Notes under the pieces: model-generated
Told to the model about the DNA's origin: nothing
What the model saw: only the letters and a program-made list of their open reading frames with translations
Database searches by the model: none
Shown: in pieces, positions 1-4,360 of the stretch
Layout of the letters: every line of letters starts with the position of its first letter
Numbering within the stretch: position 1 is the first letter of the stretch
Translations under genes and position numbers: made by a program
Assembly: GCA_002788755.1 (NCBI GenBank)
Contig: PFRW01000060.1
Location: forward strand, 1-6,014
Reading direction: 5' to 3'
Length of the DNA stretch: 6,014 nt
Source: Candidatus Peregrinibacteria bacterium CG_4_9_14_0_2_um_filter_41_14
Lineage (GTDB): Bacteria; Patescibacteriota; Gracilibacteria; UBA1369; UM-FILTER-41-14

Positions 1-78
1 TCTTTCGACACTTCCCTAAAGTCCATTATGCAGCTGCTGCAAAAGAAAAATTTAACCTTGTCTTATGAATTTTTGTAG
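1..78 (+). CDS. C-terminal end of an unidentified protein (5' truncated by window)
   Basis: Frame 1 is open from the first base to a TAG at 76-78 and encodes 25 residues ending LTLSYEFL. The composition (SLKSIMQLLQKKN, an amphipathic helix followed by a short hydrophobic end) looks like the genuine tail of a soluble protein, and it sits 12 nt from the stop of the convergent gene at 91. No family can be named from so little sequence. No hairpin terminator is visible in the 12-nt gap. A chance open frame of 25 codons is possible, so confidence is moderate. Confidence 0.5.
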   Translation, partial: SFDTSLKSIMQLLQKKNLTLSYEFL

Positions 79-90
79 AATGTCAGGTAT

Positions 91-474
91 CTACACCATA
101 TAGTACACCGCATAAAGTAAATAAGCCCCCAAAGCTAAAACAAATATAGACCCAACTGTATACCATTTGTCCATGCGGAAGGCTTTTATTAGTTTAGTTT
201 GGTAGTTAGGCAGACCAACAAACATTGCTCCTTTTAGTAGTGTCAGCCACGCCAATACAGTAACCACAACTGGCCAACCCACCCATACATTGTGGGCAAT
301 AACCATTATTAATCCCAAAACAAACGTAAAAAAGCCGGTTACATACATAAGTCCCGGACTCTTAACAATATCATCAATTACCATTTTGAGCCGTTTGATG
401 TTAAAAAACATGCTAAGCCCCAAAACCACAAAGCCAAAGCCAAAAACTTTAGCTAAAAAAATGGAGGTGTCCAT
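91..474 (-). CDS. Small four-helix integral membrane protein, hypothetical
   Basis: This is a 127-aa protein with four hydrophobic stretches, at about residues 5-24, 42-60, 64-86 and 105-125. A charged segment at 25-38 (NIKRLKMVIDDIVK) links helices 1 and 2, and a basic loop at 90-103 links helices 3 and 4. HNVW (61-64) followed by a W/P/G-rich helix ending LLKG (79-82) resembles a recurrent uncharacterised membrane family in candidate-phylum genomes. That likeness is from memory and is not a functional assignment. There is no signal peptide apart from helix 1 and no catalytic motif. The ATG at 474 fits a good promoter 25 nt upstream and a leader carrying the shared ATTTAACTAC element. The gene is divergent from ppa with overlapping promoters, so the two may be co-regulated or interfere with each other. 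It converges on the gene ending at 78. Confidence 0.8.
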   Translation of the reverse strand: MDTSIFLAKVFGFGFVVLGLSMFFNIKRLKMVIDDIVKSPGLMYVTGFFTFVLGLIMVIAHNVWVGWPVVVTVLAWLTLLKGAMFVGLPNYQTKLIKAFRMDKWYTVGSIFVLALGAYLLYAVYYMV

Positions 475-480
475 AACTGC

Positions 481-490
481 GTAGTTAAAT
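481..490 (-). promoter_or_regulatory. Leader element ATTTAACTAC before the 91-474 gene
   Basis: ATTTAACTAC lies 6 nt before the ATG at 474 on the - strand. The identical 10-mer occurs 6 nt before the ATG at 4274. Taken through the start codon and the next two bases, the two leaders agree at 18 of 21 positions. No Shine-Dalgarno sequence is present in either. Confidence 0.45.
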
Positions 491-499
491 GATTAAATA

Positions 500-529
500 A
501 TTCTACCACGTCGGCACCGTAATTGACAA
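500..529 (-). promoter_or_regulatory. Sigma70-type promoter of the 91-474 membrane protein gene
   Basis: On the - strand, TTGTCA (524-529) and TAGAAT (500-505) are separated by 18 bp, and a TG precedes the -10 to give an extended -10 (TGGTAGAAT). The expected start of transcription is near 493, giving a leader of about 19 nt. The -35 box lies on the same base pairs as the -35 of the ppa promoter. Confidence 0.65.
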
Positions 530-551
530 CAAGCTAGCACTTTGGGATAGT
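523..551 (+). promoter_or_regulatory. Sigma70-type promoter of ppa
   Basis: A perfect TTGACA (523-528) and GATAGT (546-551, 4 of 6 matches) have the ideal 17-bp spacing. Transcription would start near 558, about 20 nt before the ATG. The -35 overlaps the oppositely oriented -35 of the neighbouring membrane protein gene. Confidence 0.6.
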
Positions 552-560
552 GTTTAAGAA

Positions 561-570
561 AATTAACCAA
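561..570 (+). promoter_or_regulatory. Leader element AATTAACCAA before ppa
   Basis: AATTAACCAA lies 7 nt before the ppa ATG, where a Shine-Dalgarno sequence would normally be; there is none. The identical 10-mer lies 5 nt before the ATG at 1822. A related 10-mer, ATTTAACTAC, precedes two other genes. The function is unknown. Confidence 0.4.
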
Positions 571-577
571 ACTAATT

Positions 578-1186
578 ATGAATGTCTGGCACGATATTAA
601 TCCCGGGGAGAATCTGACGGAATCATTTAAATGTTTAATTGAGATTCCGTGGCGTTCACACAATAAGTACGAAATTGACAAAGAAACCGGTCTCCTAATG
701 CTTGATCGCGTTATGTACTCTTCTATGCAATATCCGGCTGATTACGGCATGATCCCACAAACGCTTGCCGAAGATGGTGATCCGCTGGATGTGCTCCTCT
801 TAACCACCAACCCACTTTTCCCAATGACCTTGGTAGAAGCTCGTCCCCTTGGCATGCTGCTAATGATTGACGATGGCGAAATGGACGAAAAAATTATCGC
901 CGTCCCCCTAAACGACCCGCGCTTTATTGAATACAAAACAATTGATGACGTCCCTGCCGCCCGCAAAGCCGAAATTGAAGACTTTTTCCGCACCTACAAA
1001 TACTTAGAAAAGAAAGCCGACAAAATGACCGAAGTTGCCGCCAATAAAATTGGTACCGACGCCGAAAAACTTGTATCTTACGCAGTTAAAGGCCATAAGT
1101 CCGTCGACATTAAAGGCTACCACGGTTTAGCAAAGGCACAAGATACAATCTTAGCTTGTCGTCAACGTTATCAAGCAAAGTACTAA
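578..1186 (+). CDS. ppa: Inorganic pyrophosphatase, family I (soluble)
   Basis: This cytosolic enzyme hydrolyses pyrophosphate to two phosphates with Mg2+, pulling forward biosynthetic reactions such as tRNA charging, polymerisation and nucleotide-sugar formation. The family signature DGDPLD (66-71) carries the metal-binding aspartates. Other expected active-site positions are present by motif: E22, K30, E32, R44, Y56, D98, D103, K105 and the Y140-K141 pair. At 202 aa it is longer than the roughly 175 aa of the E. coli enzyme. The surplus is an insertion of about 25 residues (roughly 146-171) between the YKYLE motif and the final KSVDIKGYHG segment, which matches the usual C-terminal end. The ATG at 578 gives the usual MNxWHDI-type N-terminus and fits the promoter. 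There is no Shine-Dalgarno sequence. The gene ends 11 nt before a strong hairpin and appears monocistronic. Confidence 0.96.
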   Translation: MNVWHDINPGENLTESFKCLIEIPWRSHNKYEIDKETGLLMLDRVMYSSMQYPADYGMIPQTLAEDGDPLDVLLLTTNPLFPMTLVEARPLGMLLMIDDGEMDEKIIAVPLNDPRFIEYKTIDDVPAARKAEIEDFFRTYKYLEKKADKMTEVAANKIGTDAEKLVSYAVKGHKSVDIKGYHGLAKAQDTILACRQRYQAKY

Positions 1187-1197
1187 TATCTACAACT

Positions 1198-1233
1198 AAA
1201 AAACGCCTCACCAATAACGGTAAGGCGTTTTTT
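1198..1233. terminator. Bidirectional intrinsic terminator between ppa and the 1245-1658 gene
   Basis: An A6 run followed by ACGCCTCACC-type arm at 1198-1212 pairs with 1219-1233, which ends in T6, around a six-base loop (AATAAC). One C/A mismatch interrupts the stem. T-runs follow the GC-rich stem on both strands, so the hairpin can end both ppa (stop 11 nt away) and the convergent membrane gene (stop at 1245, 11 nt away). Confidence 0.88.
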
Positions 1234-1244
1234 GATAATGAAAA

Positions 1245-1658
1245 CTACTTTTTACGAAAAATCAATAATCCAAATGCCAAGCCCGCCAAACCAAACCCGA
1301 TTAAATTAGAAAGAATCACCCCAACCGGTAGCTCCCATTGAAATTGAAAGAAAAAGTACTGAGTAATTTCCGGTAATGAAAAAAGCAAACCGGCAAGTAG
1401 TGAATAGTAAACAACTTCAACACCATCTGCTGCCTTTTTCCAAAACTCGGACAAAATCCAAACCGCCAAAATAACTACTAAGATAAAAATGCCAATGCCC
1501 ATGCCGGCAATGCCATTAAGTCTCAAAAATCCTTGGTCTTGCATAACAGTCCAAACTCCTTGTAGGAAGTAGGAATAAGCAATAACCTTTGCACCCAAAA
1601 TAAGAATAAAACTAAGCAGTAGGGCAAGAAAAACTCGCATAGATGATACTGGTTTCAT
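1245..1658 (-). CDS. Four-helix integral membrane protein, hypothetical
   Basis: This 137-aa protein has hydrophobic segments at about 9-32, 49-70, 82-104 and 111-134 and a basic C-terminus (RKK). The loop between helices 1 and 2 contains WTVMQDQGF. The loop between helices 2 and 3 contains SEFWKKAADGVE, which is charged and probably cytoplasmic. No family is recognised and no catalytic motif is seen. DUF2975-like four-helix proteins have a broadly similar plan, but I cannot support that name. The start used (MKPVSSMRV, ATG at 1658) is the first one in frame and lies 21 nt after a plausible -10. An internal ATG at codon 7 is an alternative. The gene is monocistronic, divergent from the 1822 gene, and shares the terminator with ppa. 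Confidence 0.8.
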   Translation of the reverse strand: MKPVSSMRVFLALLLSFILILGAKVIAYSYFLQGVWTVMQDQGFLRLNGIAGMGIGIFILVVILAVWILSEFWKKAADGVEVVYYSLLAGLLFSLPEITQYFFFQFQWELPVGVILSNLIGFGLAGLAFGLLIFRKK

Positions 1659-1679
1659 ATTTTTGTTTTTATTTAATTA

Positions 1680-1709
1680 AGTATCCCTATTATTGTTAAC
1701 TATTGGCAA
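1680..1709 (-). promoter_or_regulatory. Probable promoter of the 1245-1658 membrane protein gene
   Basis: On the - strand, TTGCCA (1704-1709) and GATACT (1680-1685) are 18 bp apart. The -10 ends 21 nt before the ATG at 1658. The following leader is A-rich (AAATAAAAACAAAAAT) and has no Shine-Dalgarno sequence. Confidence 0.5.
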
Positions 1710-1771
1710 TTGCGCCATCTTACTTTAAAGAAAAATAATGACTGATTCCCAAACACTTTTATGATTTAACC

Positions 1772-1800
1772 TTTAGCAAAGGCAAATAGCCTGCTAAAAT
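1772..1800 (+). promoter_or_regulatory. Extended -10 promoter of the 1822-2864 operon, covered by a dyad
   Basis: TGCTAAAAT (1792-1800) is an extended -10 with a 5-of-6 hexamer (1795-1800). The -35 at 17-bp spacing is weak (TTTAGC, 1772-1777). An imperfect inverted repeat spans the promoter: 1772-1783 (TTTAGCAAAGGC) pairs with 1789-1798 (GCCTGCTAAA), giving 10 bp with a two-base bulge and a five-base loop. The dyad covers both promoter boxes, as an operator would. It could also simply be chance in AT-rich DNA. Confidence 0.5.
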
Positions 1801-1806
1801 ACCTTT

Positions 1807-1816
1807 AATTAACCAA
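1807..1816 (+). promoter_or_regulatory. Leader element AATTAACCAA before the 1822 gene
   Basis: This is identical to the 10-mer at 561-570 before ppa. It lies 5 nt before the ATG and close to the predicted transcription start, so it would form the very 5' end of the mRNA. No Shine-Dalgarno sequence is present. Confidence 0.4.
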
Positions 1817-1821
1817 TTGGC

Positions 1822-2184
1822 ATGCCATCCGAACCCCGTACCTTGTTCGTCATCATTAATGAGAGTCGTCTTGAGGTTAGTGCGCCAAATACAACCATGT
1901 TCCACGACCAATGGTTTATTAAGGAGGCCTTTACCGACGAAAACATGACCCGTCGCTTTTTAGATATGCACGTTCGCGGCTACTATAAAGATCATACAAT
2001 TCATTTTTACCGCTCCCCCACATTTATTTATGACGATCAGGATATCGAAGTGATGTTAAAGTTTATTGATCCTCTCTTAGCTAAATTAACAACACTATGC
2101 CAAGTTAAAGAGGGGCAGCCAATCAATCTTTATGCCGGCCGTGGTCACAATTCGCAACTAATAAAAACCCTATGCAATTCATAA
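1822..2184 (+). CDS. Hypothetical 120-aa protein, first gene of an oxidoreductase operon
   Basis: No family is recognised. The protein is soluble-looking, with no membrane segment or signal peptide. It opens with a beta-strand pattern (TLFVIINESRLEV, 7-19) and has a central aromatic-rich part containing HDQWF (28-32) and HFYRSPTFIYDD (61-72). A helix with LKFIDPLLAKLTTLC follows, and the end is YAGRGHNSQ. Three cysteines are scattered without a metal-binding spacing. The ATG at 1822 is supported by an extended -10 that ends 21 nt upstream. Its last 13 nt overlap the start of the flavin oxidoreductase gene, which implies translational coupling and a possible functional link such as a substrate, adaptor or partner protein. 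That link is inference from the overlap only. Confidence 0.75.
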   Translation: MPSEPRTLFVIINESRLEVSAPNTTMFHDQWFIKEAFTDENMTRRFLDMHVRGYYKDHTIHFYRSPTFIYDDQDIEVMLKFIDPLLAKLTTLCQVKEGQPINLYAGRGHNSQLIKTLCNS

Positions 2185-2864
2185 AACCGGAAATCTTCAC
2201 CGCCACTCTAGCCTCTAAAGTCCAACTAACAGCCGACACCTGGGAGTTTGATTTTACCTTTACCCCCGGCTCTTTTCCCTACAAAGCCGGCCATTTTGCC
2301 ATGATGATTTTTGACCACGAAGGCAAAACCGAGCAACGCGCCTACTCCATCTCTTCCCCCCCCAGCAGCAACAGTTTTCAAATCTGTGTAAAATTAATCC
2401 CCAACGGCAAAGGCTCTACCTTTTTAGCCAACCTCCCCCTTGGCGCTAAAGTCCAATTTAAAGGCCCCTTCGGCATGTTCTTTATTAAAGACGATAACGC
2501 CGCCGACCTAATTTTAGTTGCCACCGGCACCGGCATCGGTCCCATGAAATCAATCATTTTAGACCTTCTTGCCCGCGGCGACGGTCGTCGCATCGAACTG
2601 CTGTTCGGGGTCCGCCATCAACAAGGCCTTCTTTTTACTGATCTCCTGGCCGAGCTTTCGGCCAAGCACCCAAACTTTACATACCAGATCACTTTATCCA
2701 GCATCGACGGCCGTGTCACCGCCTATTTGGATCAATTTAATTTCGCCAAAACCGCCGCCCACCTCTACATCTGCGGCAGTGGCGCCATGGTTAAAGACGT
2801 CCGCAATTTTGCGCTGGAACAGGGGATGGACAAGGCGGCTATTCATGTGGAGAATTTTGGGTAG
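2172..2864 (+). CDS. FAD-dependent NAD(P)H oxidoreductase, ferredoxin-NADP reductase superfamily
   Basis: This 230-aa protein has the two-domain layout of the family. The FAD-binding barrel (about 1-100) carries RAYSIS (56-61; the R-x-Y-S motif that binds flavin), GKGSTFL (79-85; flavin phosphate) and GPFG (98-101). The NAD(P)-binding domain (about 110-230) carries ATGTGIGPM (117-125), LLFGVRH (143-149) and YICGSGAMVKDV (199-210), and it ends ENFG. There is no C-terminal [2Fe-2S] CxxxC domain of the PyrK or Hmc type and no N-terminal ferredoxin domain. It therefore acts as a stand-alone cytosolic electron transferase between NAD(P)H and a ferredoxin, flavodoxin or other carrier. The partner cannot be told from sequence. 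The start overlaps the upstream gene by 13 nt with no Shine-Dalgarno sequence, pointing to coupling. A run of eight C (2356-2363) encodes S62-P64 right after the FAD motif. Its 3' end overlaps the antisense HTH frame by 26 nt. Confidence 0.92.
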   Translation: MQFIKPEIFTATLASKVQLTADTWEFDFTFTPGSFPYKAGHFAMMIFDHEGKTEQRAYSISSPPSSNSFQICVKLIPNGKGSTFLANLPLGAKVQFKGPFGMFFIKDDNAADLILVATGTGIGPMKSIILDLLARGDGRRIELLFGVRHQQGLLFTDLLAELSAKHPNFTYQITLSSIDGRVTAYLDQFNFAKTAAHLYICGSGAMVKDVRNFALEQGMDKAAIHVENFG

Positions 2865-2985
2865 TTAAGGTCTCGTTAATCCAAGAATTAAGGGTAGGAA
2901 AAGAAACATTTAGCCGACTTGCTAACTGGGTTTGGGTAAGCCCGGAGAGCTGTTGAATTATTTGAAGTTTTTTGTTCGGTTTCAT
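2839..2985 (-). CDS. Truncated helix-turn-helix DNA-binding protein, 48 aa
   Basis: From the ATG at 2985 the - strand encodes MKPNKKLQIIQQLSG, then LTQTQLASRLNVSFPTLNSW (residues 16-35), INE, and ten further residues to a TAG at 2839-2841. Residues 16-36 are an XRE-type helix-turn-helix: TQTQLASRL is the first helix, NVS the turn, and FPTLNSWIN the recognition helix. Similar short HTH proteins are common in candidate-phylum genomes and, as I recall, continue past WIN with a basic stretch and a helix (IDELY-like). Here that continuation is missing and the frame runs into the antisense 3' end of the oxidoreductase gene. The protein is either a remnant or a functional minimal HTH. A near-perfect promoter sits directly on its ATG. 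It is the last gene of the - strand island, 31 nt after the isochorismatase-like gene. Confidence 0.7.
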   Translation of the reverse strand: MKPNKKLQIIQQLSGLTQTQLASRLNVSFPTLNSWINETLTTQNSPHE

Positions 2986-2991
2986 ATTTAC

Positions 2992-3015
2992 ATTATATCA
3001 AACTTTATAAAGTTT
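2992..3015 (-). promoter_or_regulatory. Leaderless promoter and palindromic operator of the HTH gene
   Basis: On the - strand, TGATATAAT (2992-3000) is a perfect extended -10. It ends six nt before the ATG at 2985, so transcription should begin at or next to the start codon. Immediately upstream, AAACTTTATAAAGTTT (3000-3015) is a perfect 16-bp palindrome filling the -10/-35 spacer, a typical repressor position. The -35 itself (TTAGTA at 3015-3020) is poor. The HTH product is the obvious candidate ligand (autorepression), by inference. Confidence 0.6.
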
Positions 3016-3016
3016 A

Positions 3017-3532
3017 CTAAAAGTTGATCTCCGCCAAAAACTTAATCGTATTCCTTGCGCTCATAAGCGACACATTTTTTAGTTTGCGCAGTTCCGCCAA
3101 CGTCTCTTCTTCGTCTGTATAGCCTTTTACCACATCGCGCACCACCCAAATTTTGTAGTCTGTTTGCCCAGACAAAGTCCGAACTGCCTCACTCACGCTT
3201 GTTTCTAAAGGAACGCCAAAGACCACCACGGTCTGAGGTGTCAAAGCTTCCAGTTTCCGCATGAGGTTTTCATTCTGAAATGGGTTAGCACCCGTATGTT
3301 CAAAAATTGACTGTTGTGCCTCTCCCCGGCTAATTTCGGTTTCTATCACTTTTTCGCTGTCTGTTGTTTCTGCTGAAACAGGGGATATGACCGGGATTTT
3401 GTTGTGCATGGCAAAACTCATTAGCTCCATCAGGTTCTCGCGTATTTTTGGGCAGTCGGGTATCGCCTTGCGGCCAAAATGCTCCACGAACTCCTTTTGC
3501 GTATCGATATCTAGAAAAACAAAGTCAGTCAT
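3017..3532 (-). CDS. Isochorismatase/cysteine hydrolase family protein with altered triad
   Basis: This 171-aa protein has the size and fold order of the family. The first strand FVFLDIDTQKEF (4-15) is followed by a helix and strand with PVISPVSA (47-54). The NPF region (83-85) matches the usual Y-S-A-F, TVVVFGVPLETSVSEAV (101-117) matches the nucleophile motif, and KIWVVRDVV (127-135) is the next strand. Canonical members use Asp, Lys and Cys. D10 is kept, but the Lys position holds H79 and the Cys position holds S112 (codon AGC). It may hydrolyse a different bond, as isochorismate-ether hydrolases of the EntB/PhzD type also lack the cysteine, or it may be non-catalytic. The start lies 9 nt after the HNH stop, so both are probably one transcript. 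No Shine-Dalgarno sequence is present. The substrate is unknown. Confidence 0.8.
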   Translation of the reverse strand: MTDFVFLDIDTQKEFVEHFGRKAIPDCPKIRENLMELMSFAMHNKIPVISPVSAETTDSEKVIETEISRGEAQQSIFEHTGANPFQNENLMRKLEALTPQTVVVFGVPLETSVSEAVRTLSGQTDYKIWVVRDVVKGYTDEEETLAELRKLKNVSLMSARNTIKFLAEINF

Positions 3533-3541
3533 AATTAGGTT

Positions 3542-3991
3542 TTAACGTAACCGGTATTTTAAGTAAAGGGGATCCTTATTATGCACAAGCTCATGGTGCT
3601 CTTTGCACAGCGGCATTAGGTTTTTCGGATGATGATTCTTCGATTCCGAGTAAGGACTAATGTGATGGATATGGTCATGCGGTTTTGTGCACCGTTCAAA
3701 AGAACATTTGCCACTGGTCTGTTGAAGTGCCATTCGTTTGTTGTTTATAGGAATATAACGTGATTTATAATTCCCATCCCCGGGGATTTTCTTGCTATTT
3801 GGCTCTTTTATGTTCTCGGTTAATTGGCGCAAGAGCTTACGCAAAGTTTCCTTATTGGAAAGACCATTACCAAGCTTTTTCTTTAATTGATGAAACAGAA
3901 ATTGCATCTCTAAATCCAACTCGATTTTAACAACCTCATCAGTTTTGCCACGCTCATCTTTAACAAACTGCTCCACAGCGCCTTTGCTCAT
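3542..3991 (-). CDS. HNH endonuclease, C-terminal catalytic piece (frameshifted gene)
   Basis: This 149-aa frame carries a zinc-stabilised HNH nuclease domain. It has C96-x4-C101, HDHIHHI (105-111) with the metal-binding and catalytic histidines, N124 in KNLMPLC, and C129-x2-H132-H133. SRYIPINNKRMALQQ (77-91) is the standard lead-in helix of this HNH group. Residues 1-60 are helical (MSKGAVEQFVKDERGK and LEMQFLFHQLKKKL). They look like the middle of a longer protein whose N-terminal half is the overlapping frame at 3960-4274. The ATG at 3991 lies inside that frame, so expression as a separate polypeptide would need re-initiation. Such proteins usually cut DNA, as restriction, mobile-element or toxin nucleases; which of these applies here is not evident. 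Key residues are intact, so the nuclease domain itself is not decayed. Confidence 0.8.
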   Translation of the reverse strand: MSKGAVEQFVKDERGKTDEVVKIELDLEMQFLFHQLKKKLGNGLSNKETLRKLLRQLTENIKEPNSKKIPGDGNYKSRYIPINNKRMALQQTSGKCSFERCTKPHDHIHHISPYSESKNHHPKNLMPLCKEHHELVHNKDPLYLKYRLR

Positions 3992-4274
3992 TTTGAGAGT
4001 TAGCCAATCCCGCCACTAAAGCCACTTTATGAACACCCACTTTAGCTATCGCCAACTTTAACGCCGGTTTATCTTCAATTCTCTCATAAGTTTTTAAAAT
4101 TTTACAAACCACACCACTCGATAAGCCCGCATACTTACGCGCATATTCATAAATATCAGATGCATATCTCTTATAAATGCCTTGTTTATTAATCTCCGGC
4201 AAAATCGCCTGCATTTTATAAATGATCACTCGATGTTCTTTACCCAATTGCACAAACTGTTGATGGAGATCCAT
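3960..4274 (-). CDS. HNH endonuclease, N-terminal helical piece (frameshifted gene)
   Basis: The frame encodes an all-helical region ending DKPALKLAIAKVGVHKVALV and AGLANSQNEQ, then six out-of-family residues (RRCGAV) and C before TAA. The pattern ASDIYEYARKYAGLSSGVV, then KILKTYERIEDKP, is the N-terminal recognition-type helical domain that precedes the HNH domain in single-chain relatives. It therefore belongs with the frame at 3542-3991, which overlaps it by 32 nt in the +1 frame. I chose the ATG at 4274 (104 aa) over the upstream GTG at 4322 (120 aa) for two reasons: an extended -10 (4300-4308) lies inside the GTG version, and the leader before 4274 matches that of the 91-474 gene at 18 of 21 positions. 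On its own this piece has no nuclease motif. Confidence 0.72.
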   Translation of the reverse strand: MDLHQQFVQLGKEHRVIIYKMQAILPEINKQGIYKRYASDIYEYARKYAGLSSGVVCKILKTYERIEDKPALKLAIAKVGVHKVALVAGLANSQNEQRRCGAVC

Positions 4275-4280
4275 AGCTAA

Positions 4281-4290
4281 GTAGTTAAAT
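4281..4290 (-). promoter_or_regulatory. Leader element ATTTAACTAC before the HNH gene
   Basis: This is identical to the 10-mer at 481-490 and has the same 6-nt distance to the ATG (4274). A GGAGGT just upstream (4293-4298) is 18 nt from the ATG and sits at the predicted transcription start, so it is unlikely to act as a ribosome binding site. Confidence 0.45.
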
Positions 4291-4299
4291 TGACCTCCA

Positions 4300-4308
4300 A
4301 TTTTAACA
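4300..4308 (-). promoter_or_regulatory. Extended -10 promoter of the HNH-isochorismatase operon
   Basis: TGTTAAAAT on the - strand (hexamer TAAAAT at 4300-4305) ends 25 nt before the ATG at 4274. The -35 is weak, as at 1772-1800. It is essentially the same extended -10 as TGCTAAAAT at 1792-1800. Confidence 0.5.
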
Positions 4309-4360
4309 TTTTGCGTAGGCACGGAATAGTCAAAATAGGTAGTTACGCCATATTAACGGG

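Noticed and set aside
290..484. Open frame on the + strand antisense to the membrane protein gene
   Set aside because: It is a shadow of the real - strand gene, with low-complexity K/P/T composition and no promoter or leader.
493..681. Open frame on the - strand across the ppa promoter and 5' end
   Set aside because: It overlaps a conserved pyrophosphatase N-terminus and both promoters, and its residues resemble no protein.
1813..1826. CCAATTGG and GGCATGCC palindromes at the start codon of the 1822 gene as a regulatory hairpin
   Set aside because: They are short and overlapping with no loop, so no stable RNA hairpin is supported.
3000..3015. The palindrome as an intrinsic terminator for the isochorismatase-like gene
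   Set aside because: It is almost pure A/T, has no loop and no following T-run, so it would not form a stable hairpin. A protein-binding site is more likely.
2839..4274. A CRISPR array, insertion sequence or attachment-site boundary around the - strand island
   Set aside because: No terminal inverted repeats, target duplications, tRNA gene or regularly spaced repeats were seen. Island status rests only on gene content and orientation.
4293..4298. GGAGGT on the - strand as a Shine-Dalgarno site for the HNH gene
   Set aside because: It is 18 nt from the ATG at 4274 and lies at the predicted transcription start. No start codon of any kind lies in frame at 5-10 nt.
4275..4322. GTG start at 4322 extending the HNH N-terminal piece by 16 residues
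   Set aside because: The extended -10 lies inside this extension, and the leader match with the 91-474 gene points to the ATG at 4274. It is kept only as an alternative.
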